From Streptomyces sp. CBMA152 (GTDB lineage: Bacteria > Actinomycetota > Actinomycetes > Streptomycetales > Streptomycetaceae), in contig NZ_MECJ01000033.1 of NCBI RefSeq assembly GCF_014596475.1, forward strand, positions 372,001-436,000: a stretch of DNA of 64,000 bases, written 5' to 3'. The notes below the pieces were generated by a model. The model saw only the letters and a program-made list of their open reading frames with translations. It was not told the DNA's origin and did no database searches. The translations under genes were made by a program, and so were the position numbers. Position 1 is the stretch's first letter. Every line of letters begins with the position of its first letter. Shown here piece after piece: positions 44,296 to 53,600 of this stretch.

Positions 44296-46032
44296 TTACC
44301 GCTTCTCGAACGGGCTCGGGACCGGGAAGTACGCGTCCAGGAACGGCGTGATCAGGTCCTTCTGCTCATGCACGTCCGACTCCGTGGAGACCGTGTCGTT
44401 GACGCAGAACACCGTCTTGTCCCGGTTGGCGAGCAGCCGGCCGAGCCGCGTCTCGGTCCACGGGTGCGTCAAGTCCAGGTAGGTGTACGGGAGTTCGGAG
44501 GGCAGGGCGCGCTGCGTGTGGTACGCGTAGTAGTGGTGCAGCGAGGAGGAGATGGAGATGTCGTCCTCGGAGCGGAACCGGCTCGCCTCGGTGTAGCGGT
44601 ACTCCGGCTCGAACTCCGTCTCGATCTCGGTGAGCAGGCTGCGGCGCAGCGGGTGCGGCATGTGCTTCATCTTCTGCACGACCACCGCCCCGTACCGCTC
44701 CTCGATCAGCCGGCGGTTGTTCTTTCCGGCGGCCGCGACCGGCGGGTCCTCGGGGCTGCGCGCGCCCAGCGGGACGAGCGCGGGCGACGGGAAGAACTTG
44801 GTGAGGCCGCTGGAGAGGAAGAAGTCCTGCGGGGTGACCTCGTTGCCCAGCATCACGTCGTCGTTGAAGTACAGGAAGTGCTCGGCAAGGCCGTCGATGT
44901 GGTGGAGCTGGCTCTCGATGGCGTGCGAGTTGAAGGTGGGCAGCAGGCCCGGGTCGCGGAAGATCTCCTTGTGGCTGACGACCTTGATGCCGGGCCGGGT
45001 GGTGTCCAGCCAGTCGGGGGTCTGGTCGTCGGTGACGAGGTAGACGTTGCGCACCCAGGGTGCGTACATGTGCAGCGAGCGCAGCGAGTAGCGCAGCTCG
45101 TCGCGGCTCAGATAGCGCGCGGCGTTGGCGGACTCGGCGTGGTAGGTCTCGCCCGCGAACTGGGCGCGGCGGCGCAGCCAGGCGGGGTCGGCGCCGTTCA
45201 CCCAGGTGTACACGACGTCGATCGGGAAGGTGATCTCGTCGGTGGGGTGGATGGCGAACTCGGCGCGAGTGCGGACCAGGGCAGCGTCGGGGGCCTGGCG
45301 CGGGGCGAGGTGGGTGAAGTACGCCTCGGAGACGACGGCGGCGGGCCCCTCGGCGGGCAGGCTCTCGGCGAGCTTGCCGACGCGCGGCGGCACCAGCTCG
45401 CCGTCCTCCTCGTGCCAGAACTCGACGTCGCAGCCGTAGGTGTTGCCGAGGACGAGGCGGTGCGTGGGGTCCGTGCGGTACCAGGTGACGCGTACGGTCC
45501 CGGCGCTCTTGAACCGCTTCCAGGTGGCGTCCTCGTACCCCGGAAGGGAGGTCTCGGGGACCGGGTTGTTGCCCTTGACGTGGGTGACGTAGCCGGGCTG
45601 GTCGCCGCAGAGCGCTTCGAGCACCTTCAGTACGGCGGTGCGGTCGTCCTCGCGGACGGCTACGGCGGCGGCGGTGTCGGAGCGGCCGCGTACGCAGAAG
45701 TGGTCGAGACCGGCGGCGTGCAGGGCGCGCAGCACGGTGTCGAGGTTGGCGCGGCGCGCCTGGAGCGGGGTGACCCCGGGGATGACGAGGGCGACCTTGG
45801 GGTCCTTGCCGACGTGCACGACCGCGCGGTCGTCCCCGGCGGCGAGGCTCTGGTAGCGCTTGGTGACGCGGGCGGCCCGCATCTTCTCGGCGACGGCCGC
45901 GCCGCCCGCGATGCGCATCTTCACACGGCGCCGCATGTCCGCGTCGACCTGCGAGACGATCGCCTTGCGGACGCTCTCGGGCACGGCGCGCCGGTAGACC
46001 CCCAGCAGTCTCGGTGCCTCGGGATTACGCAC
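44296..46032 (-). CDS. Stealth-family sugar-phosphate transferase
   Basis: 578 residues from GTG 46032 (AAGGAG 9 nt upstream; MRNPEAPRLLGVYRR). CR1 is DVVYTWVNGADPAW (near 270), CR2 SRDELRYSLRSLHMYAPW, CR3 HAIESQLHHIDGLAEHFLYF then NDDVM, and CR4 DDISISSSLHHYYAYH. The C-terminal part is closely related to that of the GT4-Stealth protein, suggesting duplication. There is no GT domain; the N-terminal 250 residues resemble the accessory segment of other Stealth proteins. It likely polymerises or caps a phosphodiester glycan. Convergent with the fusion gene. Confidence 0.93.
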   Translation of the reverse strand: MRNPEAPRLLGVYRRAVPESVRKAIVSQVDADMRRRVKMRIAGGAAVAEKMRAARVTKRYQSLAAGDDRAVVHVGKDPKVALVIPGVTPLQARRANLDTVLRALHAAGLDHFCVRGRSDTAAAVAVREDDRTAVLKVLEALCGDQPGYVTHVKGNNPVPETSLPGYEDATWKRFKSAGTVRVTWYRTDPTHRLVLGNTYGCDVEFWHEEDGELVPPRVGKLAESLPAEGPAAVVSEAYFTHLAPRQAPDAALVRTRAEFAIHPTDEITFPIDVVYTWVNGADPAWLRRRAQFAGETYHAESANAARYLSRDELRYSLRSLHMYAPWVRNVYLVTDDQTPDWLDTTRPGIKVVSHKEIFRDPGLLPTFNSHAIESQLHHIDGLAEHFLYFNDDVMLGNEVTPQDFFLSSGLTKFFPSPALVPLGARSPEDPPVAAAGKNNRRLIEERYGAVVVQKMKHMPHPLRRSLLTEIETEFEPEYRYTEASRFRSEDDISISSSLHHYYAYHTQRALPSELPYTYLDLTHPWTETRLGRLLANRDKTVFCVNDTVSTESDVHEQKDLITPFLDAYFPVPSPFEKR

Positions 46033-46127
46033 GGGGGGCTGCTCCTTGACGTTCGGTGGACATCGTACGTTTGCTGAACGTGTCCAGTATGCCGCCGGGG
46101 TGTGCGCCGCCGGACGCGGGGTTTTAC

Positions 46128-46167
46128 CCCCACCCCGCCCCTTCCCTGAAGCCCTTGGCGGGCGGCC
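46128..46167. repeat. GC-rich repeat module B, copy 2 (inverted)
   Basis: Begins CCCCACCCCGCCCCTTCCCT, then GAAGCCCTTGGCGGGCGGCC. It is the reverse complement of 7053-7090 apart from a few changes and a 2-3 nt insertion. Confidence 0.65.
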
Positions 46168-46176
46168 AGGTTCGTC

Positions 46177-46290
46177 GTCTGCGGGCCGGTGGGGGCTTGT
46201 CGCGCAGTTCCCCGCGCCCCTAGGAGGGCCCGAAGGGCCCATTAAAGGGGCGCGGGGAACTGTGCGAGCAACCCAGCACGATCCGCAGAC
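46177..46290. repeat. Extragenic palindromic element, copy 2
   Basis: The same 21-bp arms as the 6.7-kb copy (46200-46220 and 46247-46267, one mismatch) around a 26-nt centre that itself contains GGGCCCGAAGGGCCC. The outer arms GTCTGCGGG and CCGCAGAC are also conserved. Confidence 0.85.
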
Positions 46291-46334
46291 GGCCCTCTTG
46301 GGCAACCCACCCGCTGCCGAGCCGAGCCGACCGG

Positions 46335-47774
46335 CTAGAACGGGTTGAAGTCGTCGAACTCCTGCTGGGCCTCGTCGCGCTCCGCGTCGCGGTCGCGGCG
46401 GCGCTGGGCGGCGGGGCGGGGGGCCTCCAGGCGGTGGTCCTCGCCACGGCGGCCGAGCATCTCCGCGCCCGCCATCATCGTCGGCTCCCAGTCGAAGACG
46501 ACCGCGTTGTCCTCGGAGCCGATGGCGACGCCGTCGCCCGCGCGGGCACCGGCCTTCATCAGCTTGTCCTCGACGCCGAGGCGGTTGAGGCGGTCGGCGA
46601 GGTAGCCGACGGCCTCGTCGTTGTTGAAGTCGGTCTGGCGCACCCAGCGCTCCGGCTTCTCGCCGCGCACCCGGTAGACCTCGGCGGCCTCGTCGTAGGT
46701 GACCGTGAAGCCCGCGTCGTCGACCGCCTTGGGGCGGATCACGATGCGGGTGGCCTCCTGGACGGGCTTGGCGGCACGCGCCTGGGCCACGATCTCGGCG
46801 AGCGCGAAGGAGAGCTCCTTCAGGCCCGTACGGGCGACGGCCGAGACCTCGAAGACCTTGTAGCCGCGCTTCTCCAGGTCTCCGCGGATCATCTCCGCGA
46901 GGTCCTGGCCGTCCGGGATGTCGATCTTGTTGAGCACGACGATGCGGGGCCGGTCGTCCAGGCCGCCGTACTGCGCGAGCTCCTCCTCGATGACGTCGAG
47001 GTCGGAGACGGGGTCGCGGTCGGACTCCAGCGTCGCGGTGTCCAGCACGTGCACGAGCACCGAGCAGCGCTCGACGTGGCGCAGGAACTCCAGGCCCAGG
47101 CCCTTGCCCTGGCTGGCTCCCGGGATGAGGCCGGGGACGTCCGCGATGGTGTAGACGGTGGAGCCCGCGGTCACCACGCCGAGGTTCGGGACCAGCGTCG
47201 TGAACGGGTAGTCCGCGATCTTCGGCTTGGCGGCCGACAGCACGGAGATGAGGGAGGACTTGCCCGCGCTCGGGTAGCCGACCAGGGCCACGTCGGCGAC
47301 GGTCTTGAGCTCCATGACCACGTCACGGGCCTCGCCCGGCTCGCCGAGCAGCGCGAAGCCGGGGGCCTTGCGCCGGGCGGAGGCGAGCGCCGCGTTGCCG
47401 AGGCCGCCTCGGCCGCCCTGGCCCGCGATGAACGTGGTGCCGTGGCCGACCAGGTCGGCGAGCACGTTGCCGTCCTTGTCGAGGACGACGGTGCCGTCCG
47501 GGACCGGCAGGACCAGGTCCTGGCCGTCCTTGCCGGACCGGTTGCCGCCCTCGCCGGGCGCACCGTTGGTGGCCTTGCGGTGCGGGCTGTGGTGGTAGTC
47601 GAGGAGCGTGGTCACGGCCTGGTCGACGACCAGGATGACATCGCCGCCACGGCCGCCGTTGCCACCGTCGGGACCGCCGAGCGGCTTGAACTTCTCCCGG
47701 TGTACGGAGGCGCAGCCGTGGCCTCCGTTACCCGCGGCGACGTGCAGCTCGACGCGGTCCACGAAGGTGGTCAT
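46335..47774 (-). CDS. obg: Obg/CgtA GTPase
   Basis: 479 residues from ATG 47774 (GGAGG 8 nt upstream). Domains: glycine-rich Obg fold (1-160), GTPase with G1 GYPSAGKSSL (near 168), DVPGLIPGAS and G4 NKIDIP, and a C-terminal OCT domain, with a charged extra tail (AAQRRRDRDAERDEAQQEF). Obg couples guanine-nucleotide levels to ribosome assembly and, in Streptomyces, to onset of differentiation. It follows rplU-rpmA on the same strand, the conserved order. Confidence 0.97.
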   Translation of the reverse strand: MTTFVDRVELHVAAGNGGHGCASVHREKFKPLGGPDGGNGGRGGDVILVVDQAVTTLLDYHHSPHRKATNGAPGEGGNRSGKDGQDLVLPVPDGTVVLDKDGNVLADLVGHGTTFIAGQGGRGGLGNAALASARRKAPGFALLGEPGEARDVVMELKTVADVALVGYPSAGKSSLISVLSAAKPKIADYPFTTLVPNLGVVTAGSTVYTIADVPGLIPGASQGKGLGLEFLRHVERCSVLVHVLDTATLESDRDPVSDLDVIEEELAQYGGLDDRPRIVVLNKIDIPDGQDLAEMIRGDLEKRGYKVFEVSAVARTGLKELSFALAEIVAQARAAKPVQEATRIVIRPKAVDDAGFTVTYDEAAEVYRVRGEKPERWVRQTDFNNDEAVGYLADRLNRLGVEDKLMKAGARAGDGVAIGSEDNAVVFDWEPTMMAGAEMLGRRGEDHRLEAPRPAAQRRRDRDAERDEAQQEFDDFNPF

Positions 47775-47825
47775 GGTTACTTGCCTCCAGAACGTACGGG
47801 AATGTCTCTTCTGTAACACGCGAAA

Positions 47826-47873
47826 GGCGGACCCGCTTCCCGTACGGCATCCGTACGGGAAGTGAGGTCCGCC
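47826..47873. terminator. Hairpin between rpmA and obg
   Basis: GGCGGACC / GGTCCGCC outer and CTTCCCGTACGG / CCGTACGGGAAG inner stems with a CAT loop. It probably attenuates or ends rplU-rpmA transcription before obg. Confidence 0.7.
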
Positions 47874-47888
47874 TCACGAGAGAACCGG

Positions 47889-48143
47889 TCAGGCGACCGG
47901 AACGATGTTCACGACCTTGCGGCCACGGTGGGTGCCGAACTGCACCGCGCCGGCCTGCAGGGCGAACAGCGTGTCGTCGCCACCGCGGCCGACACCGGCG
48001 CCCGGGTGGAAGTGGGTGCCACGCTGGCGGACCAGGATCTCACCGGCGTTGACGGTCTGACCGCCGAAGCGCTTCACACCGAGCCGCTGAGCGTTGGAGT
48101 CGCGACCGTTCCGGGTGGACGATGCGCCCTTCTTGTGTGCCAT
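47889..48143 (-). CDS. rpmA: 50S ribosomal protein L27
   Basis: 84 residues beginning MAHKKGASSTRNGRDSNAQR, the bL27 signature; the N-terminal tail reaches the peptidyl-transferase centre. It has no cleavable N-terminal extension of the Firmicute type. It lies 14 nt after rplU. Confidence 0.98.
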   Translation of the reverse strand: MAHKKGASSTRNGRDSNAQRLGVKRFGGQTVNAGEILVRQRGTHFHPGAGVGRGGDDTLFALQAGAVQFGTHRGRKVVNIVPVA

Positions 48144-48157
48144 GTCTCCTCAGTCCC

Positions 48158-48478
48158 TTACTTCGCAGCCGCGGGGATGCCGGTGACCTTGATCGCCGTG
48201 TACTGCTGGCGGTGGCCCTGGCGACGGCGGTAACCGGTCTTGTTCTTGTACCGAAGGATGTCGATCTTGGCACCCTTGTGGTGGTCCACGACCTCGGCCG
48301 TGACCTTGATGCCGGCCAGCACCCACGGGTCGCTGGTGACAGCGTCGCCGTCGACAACGAGCAGGGTCGAGAGCTCGACCGTGTCGCCAACCTTGGCAGT
48401 GGAAATCTTGTCAACCTCAACGATGTCGCCGACAGCAACCTTGTGCTGGCGACCACCGCTGCGCACGATGGCGTACAC
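48158..48478 (-). CDS. rplU: 50S ribosomal protein L21
   Basis: 106 residues from GTG 48478 (MYAIVRSGGRQHKVAVGDIV). The C-terminal bL21 motif is KNKTGYRRRQGHRQQYT. The upstream in-frame sequence is the mRNA leader, not protein. First gene of rplU-rpmA; a leader hairpin lies about 50 nt upstream. Confidence 0.98.
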   Translation of the reverse strand: MYAIVRSGGRQHKVAVGDIVEVDKISTAKVGDTVELSTLLVVDGDAVTSDPWVLAGIKVTAEVVDHHKGAKIDILRYKNKTGYRRRQGHRQQYTAIKVTGIPAAAK

Positions 48479-48528
48479 GCGGATCTCTCTCTCGCTCGGA
48501 ACGGAAACCCCTGAAGCCAGCCGCGTCA

Positions 48529-48544
48529 CACGGGCGAACCCGTG
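48529..48544 (-). promoter_or_regulatory. Leader hairpin upstream of rplU
   Basis: On the transcribed strand, CACGGG-TTCG-CCCGTG is a 6-bp stem with a UUCG tetraloop located in the rplU leader. It could be a ribosomal-protein autoregulatory element, but no L21 target model is asserted. Confidence 0.4.
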
Positions 48545-48771
48545 ATGATCCGGAATGGACGAGCGGCCTCTCCCCGCAACCACGAATGATCGCCGGGAGG
48601 GAGGTGCTCAGAGGCGGGCGCGCATGGAAACACGCCGAGGGTCAAGGTTACGGGGGTGGCCGCGAGGGGTCAAACCGGGGTCGGACGGAGGCTGAGGAGA
48701 GGGGTAGCGAAAGGGGGCGGGCGGCGGACCCGTGGTAACCCGCGCGGGCGTCCCTGATTCAATGAACACTC

Positions 48772-50619
48772 GTGTCCTTGCGTTCGTTGCTCTCCATGCC
48801 CCGCATGCTCCGCCACGGCTCGTCCGTGGGCGCGGACCTGCCGCCCGACGAGGCCGTCACGCTGGACGCCCCGGACGGCCCGATGCGCGACGCGCTGGCC
48901 GCCGTGCACGCCGGGGACCACGGCCCCGCCGCCGCCCTGCTCGCCGGGACCCGCCTCGGCGCGGAGTGGGAGCGCCGCAGTACGTATGTGGCCCAGCTCG
49001 CCGCGGCCGCCCTGCACAGCCCGCACTGGCTGGACGCCTGGCTCACCGAGTCGCCCGAGGACCCCGACGCGGTGCTGGTCAAGGCCGAGCTCTGCGTCCA
49101 CCAGGCGTGGGAGGTGCGCAGCGCGGCGCGGGCCAAGGACGTGGGGCCCGAGCGGTTCCAGGCGTTCTTCGCGCTGCTCGGCGACGCCGTGCCGGTCGCC
49201 TCCGCCGCCGCCCGGCTCAACCCGACCGACCCGGTGCCGTGGCAGATCGCGCTCACCCACGCCCGGGGCAGCCAGGCCACCCGCGAGGTGTTCGACGCCT
49301 ACTGGGCGGAGGCCACCGCCCGCTCCCCGCACCACTACGGCTGCCACGCGGCGGCGCTTCAGTACCTCTCCGAGAAGTGGTACGGCTCGCACGTCGAGAT
49401 GTTCGCGTTCGCCGAGCGGGCCGCCGAGAGCGCGCTGCCCGGCTCCAAGCTGCACGCGCTGCCGCTGCTCGCGGCCGTCGAGTACGTGGTCGCCTCGGAC
49501 GATCCGGCCCGCCAGAGCCCGATCGAGCGCCCCCGCATCGACGCGGCGGTGGAACGGGCCCTGGAGCTGTCCGCCTGGTACGAGCCGGGCGACCCGGAGG
49601 CCGCGGACTTCCGCAACCACCTCGTCCTGATGCTGATCCTGCACGAGCGCTGGGCCGAGGCCCTCGATGTGTTCCGGGCGATCGGGGTGCGGGCGCGGAC
49701 GTATCCGTGGGCGTATCTGGGCGAGCCACGCACCGAGTTCGTGGAGCTGCGCTCGGGCGTACGGATGCAGCTCGCCTCCCGTACACCGTTCTTCTCCCGG
49801 CCCCGGCGGCCCGCCACCCGGCCCGGCGCCACACGGCCCGCGAGCTCCGCGCTGCGCTCGCTGGCGATAGCCGCGGCCCCGCCGCACCAGGTCGCCGAGG
49901 CCGCGCTGATGTGCGGCGTCTCGCTGCGGATCGCGCCCGCGCGGACGGGGATGAGTTACGTCGAGCTCGTCCCGGACCCCTCGCCCGGGCGGCGCGCGGC
50001 GCTGGCCGGTGACGACCGGCTCACGGCCGCCGCCGACAGCTTCACCACGGGCGAGAAGTGGCCCGCGCTGGTGCTGCGCCGCACCGAGTCGCGGTACGGC
50101 CTCACGCTGCTGCAGAAGGGCCGGGAGACCGCCGCGCACCAGTGGGACCCGGCGGCCCCGGTCACCGACCACACGGCGGCCGCCGCGACCGCGCAGGCCC
50201 TCGCGGCGGCGTTCTTGGTGCCGGACGCGCGGCCGCTGGTGACGCTGCTGCGGGGCGCGGACTCCCCCGCCCGCCGCCAGGCCGACGTCCTGGCAGCCCT
50301 CGGCCTGCCGCCGCTGCCGCCCGGCTTCGGCGAGCGCGACGAGGTCCTGAGCACCGCCCCGGGCGCCCAACTCCTGGCCCGCCGGGGTGTGTTGCGCGGC
50401 ATCCGCGACTCCCTGTCCACGGACCTGGGCACCCCGACGCTCCCGATCCCCCGCCCCCGCCGCTGGTGGCACCTGCGCCTGGCGGCCCTGACGATCCTGC
50501 TCCCCGCGTCGGCGTACGCCTGGACAACCCCGGACCCGTACCGCGCCACAATCCCGACCCTGGCGTCGCTGTACCTGACGAGCCAGTTGCGTACGGCCTG
50601 GCGCGGCCGACGCGCGTAA
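48772..50619 (+). CDS. Large conserved protein, helical repeats with C-terminal membrane segment, unknown function
   Basis: 615 residues, GTG start (gtgtccttg at 48772). The first 320 residues are helical, TPR-like (AALHSPHWLDAWLTESPEDP, ALELSAWYEPGDPEA). The middle region (about 360-520) is alpha/beta. Near 565-605 are two hydrophobic segments (LRLAALTILLPASAYAW and IPTLASLYLTSQL), giving a membrane-tethered C-terminus. I recognise no catalytic motif. It is divergent from rplU and convergent with rne. Function unknown. Confidence 0.85.
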   Translation: MSLRSLLSMPRMLRHGSSVGADLPPDEAVTLDAPDGPMRDALAAVHAGDHGPAAALLAGTRLGAEWERRSTYVAQLAAAALHSPHWLDAWLTESPEDPDAVLVKAELCVHQAWEVRSAARAKDVGPERFQAFFALLGDAVPVASAAARLNPTDPVPWQIALTHARGSQATREVFDAYWAEATARSPHHYGCHAAALQYLSEKWYGSHVEMFAFAERAAESALPGSKLHALPLLAAVEYVVASDDPARQSPIERPRIDAAVERALELSAWYEPGDPEAADFRNHLVLMLILHERWAEALDVFRAIGVRARTYPWAYLGEPRTEFVELRSGVRMQLASRTPFFSRPRRPATRPGATRPASSALRSLAIAAAPPHQVAEAALMCGVSLRIAPARTGMSYVELVPDPSPGRRAALAGDDRLTAAADSFTTGEKWPALVLRRTESRYGLTLLQKGRETAAHQWDPAAPVTDHTAAAATAQALAAAFLVPDARPLVTLLRGADSPARRQADVLAALGLPPLPPGFGERDEVLSTAPGAQLLARRGVLRGIRDSLSTDLGTPTLPIPRPRRWWHLRLAALTILLPASAYAWTTPDPYRATIPTLASLYLTSQLRTAWRGRRA

Positions 50620-50634
50620 CGCATCGGTGAACGC

Positions 50635-50672
50635 CGAAGGCCCGGCCCCGGAATCCCGGGACCGGGCCTTCG
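50635..50672. terminator. Terminator between the 615-aa gene and rne
   Basis: Stem CGAAGGCCCGG / CCGGGCCTTCG with inner CCC/GGG pairing; it lies between two convergent stop codons. Confidence 0.75.
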
Positions 50673-50692
50673 CCGTACTACCTACGCACCGC

Positions 50693-53600
50693 TCAGCTGT
50701 CGGCCGGGGCCGACTCCGCGGCGGACTTCTTGGACGCCGCCTTCTTCGCGGTCGTCTTCTTCGCCACGGTCTTCTTGGCCGCCGTCTTCTTGGCGGCCGC
50801 CTTCTTCGCGGGGGCCTTCTTGGCGGCCTTGCGGGCCGTCTTCTTGGCCGGGGCCGCCTCCTCGGCGACCTCCTCCGCGACGACGACCGGCTCGGCCACC
50901 GGGGCGGACTCGACCACGAGCACCGCGGCCTCCTGCGCGCCCGAGGGCGAACCGGCGGGCGCGGTGGCCTTACGGGTCACCCGGCGACGGGCACGCGGCG
51001 CGGCGGCGACGAGCGCCTCCTCGACGACGGGCTCGGCCACCACAGGCTCCGCGACCGGCTCGACCACGACGACCTCGGGCTCCGCCACCACGACCGGCTC
51101 GGCCGCGACCGGCGAGCCCGCCGGAGCGGTCGCCTTGCGGGTGGCCCGGCGACGGGTGCGCCCACGCGGCGCCTCGTCCTCGATGAACGACGCGACCGTG
51201 ACGGCCTTCGGCTCCGGCTCGACCTCGGCCACGGGCTCCGCGACCGGCTCGGCCTCGACGACCGGCTCGGCGGCCCGGCGCGGCGCACCGGCCGGAGCCG
51301 ACGCCTTGCGGGTCGCCCGGCGGCGAGAACGGCCACCACGGGCAGCGGCCTCCGCCTCGGCCGCGCTGCTGTACAGCTCCTCGTCCGGGACGAACTCGGG
51401 CTCGGCGAGCGCGACCGGAGTCGCGACCTCGGCCGCCACCTCCGCCTCGGTCTCGACGAACTCGCCCTCGGCCTCGGCCTCGACGACCTCGTGCTCGTGC
51501 GCCTCGTGGCCGTGCTCGTGCTCACCGGCGCCGCCCCGGCCGCGCTTCTTCGAGCGCTTGCCGTTGCCGCCGCCACCGACCGAGGTCGGCTGCTCCATGT
51601 GCACGATCACACCGCGCCCGTTGCAGTGGACGCAGGTCTCGGAGAACGACTCAAGCAGACCCTGGCCGACCCGCTTGCGGGTCATCTGGACCAGGCCGAG
51701 CGAGGTCACCTCGGCGACCTGGTGCTTCGTACGGTCGCGGCCCAGGCATTCGAGCAGGCGCCGCAGCACCAGGTCCCGGTTGGACTCCAGGACCATGTCG
51801 ATGAAGTCGATGACGACGATGCCACCGAGGTCGCGCAGCCGCAGCTGGCGCACGATCTCCTCGGCCGCCTCCAGGTTGTTCCTGGTGACGGTCTCCTCCA
51901 GGTTGCCGCCCTGGCCGGTGAACTTGCCGGTGTTGACGTCGACGACGATCATCGCCTCGGTCTTGTCGATCACCAGCGAACCGCCACTGGGCAGCCAGAC
52001 CTTGCGGTCCAGCGCCTTCATCAGCTGCTCGTCGATCCGGTACGTGGCGAAGACGTCGACCTCGGAGGTCCACTTCGACAGCCGGTCCGTGAGGTCCGGG
52101 GCGACGTGCGAGACGTAACCGTGGATGGTCTCCCACGCCTCGTCACCGCTGACGATGACCTTGGAGAAGTCCTCGTTGAAGATGTCGCGCACGACGCGGA
52201 CGGTCATGTCCGGCTCGCCGTACAGCAGGCTCGGCGCGGAGGTCGAGATCTGCTTGGACTTCTTCTGGATGTCCTGCCACTGCGCCTGCAGACGCTCGAC
52301 GTCGCGGCGCAGCTCGTCCTCGCTCGCGCCCTCGGCGGCGGTGCGCACGATGACGCCCGCGTCCTCGGGGACGATCTTCTTGAGGATGGTCTTCAGACGC
52401 GCGCGCTCGGTGTCGGGCAGCTTGCGGCTGATGCCGGTCATCGAGCCCTCGGGCACGTACACCAGGTAGCGGCCGGGCAGCGAGACCTGGCTGGTCAGGC
52501 GGGCGCCCTTGTGGCCGATCGGGTCCTTGGTGACCTGCACCAGGACCGACTGGCCGGACTTGAGCGCGGCCTCGATGCGGCGCGGACCGTTGGCCATGCC
52601 GAGCGCCTCGAAGTTGACCTCACCGGCGTACAGGACGGCGTTGCGGCCCTTGCCGATGTCGACGAAGGCGGCCTCCATCGACGGCAGCACGTTCTGGACC
52701 TTGCCCAGGTAGACGTTGCCGACGTACGAGGTGGCCTGCTCCTTGTTGACGTAGTGCTCGACGAGCACGTTGTCCTCAAGGACGCCGATCTGGGTGCGCT
52801 CGCCGCTCTGGCGGACGACCATCACGCGCTCGACGGCCTCGCGGCGCGCCAGGAACTCCGCCTCGGTGATGATCGGCACCCGGCGGCGGCCCTGCTCGCG
52901 CCCCTCGCGGCGGCGCTGCTTCTTGGCCTCCAGACGGGTCGAGCCCTTGATGGACTGCACCTCGTCGGACGGCTCGGCCTTCTCGCGGGCCGGGCGCGGC
53001 TCACGGACCTTGACGACCGTACGCTCCGGGTCGTCCCCGCCCGTACCGGCCTCGTGGTCGCCACCGTCACCGCTGCGGCGACGGCGCCGGCGACGGCGAC
53101 GGCTGCTGCTGGTCCCGGCGGCGGACGGGGTGCCGTCGGCCTCCTCGTCCTCGTCCTCGTAGCCCTCGGCCTCGGCGGACTCCTCGGACTCCGCCTCCTC
53201 GGCGCCCTCTTCGCCCTCGCCACCGGCAGACTCGCCCCGGCGACGGCGGCGGCCACCACGGCGGCGGCGGCGCGAGGGACGGTCGTCCTCGTGCTCCTCG
53301 GCGGCCTCCTCGGCCTCCTCCTCGACCTCGGCCTCTTCGGCCTCGGCCACGGGGGCCTGCGGCTCGGGGGCGGCCTCGGCGGGCTCGCCGCGACGGCGGC
53401 GGCGACGGCGCGCGGGGCCCTGCGGCTCGGCCTGCTCGACGACGACGGCCTCCTCCTCGGCCTCCGTCTCGTCCTCGACCTCGACGACGGCGTGCGCGGC
53501 GGCGGCCGCGGCGGTCTCCGGGGTCTGGAACATCGGCTCGTGGAAGACCGGCGCCTGGAAGACGGCGACGGCGGGGCGGGTGGCGCGACGGCGCGACCGG

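Larger units (their letters stand above)
46033..46334. other. 302-bp spacer between the Stealth gene and obg, filled with repeats
   Basis: No credible coding sequence. It contains repeat module B (inverted relative to the rpsT-holA spacer), then the second palindromic element, then the obg 3' flank. Confidence 0.8.
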
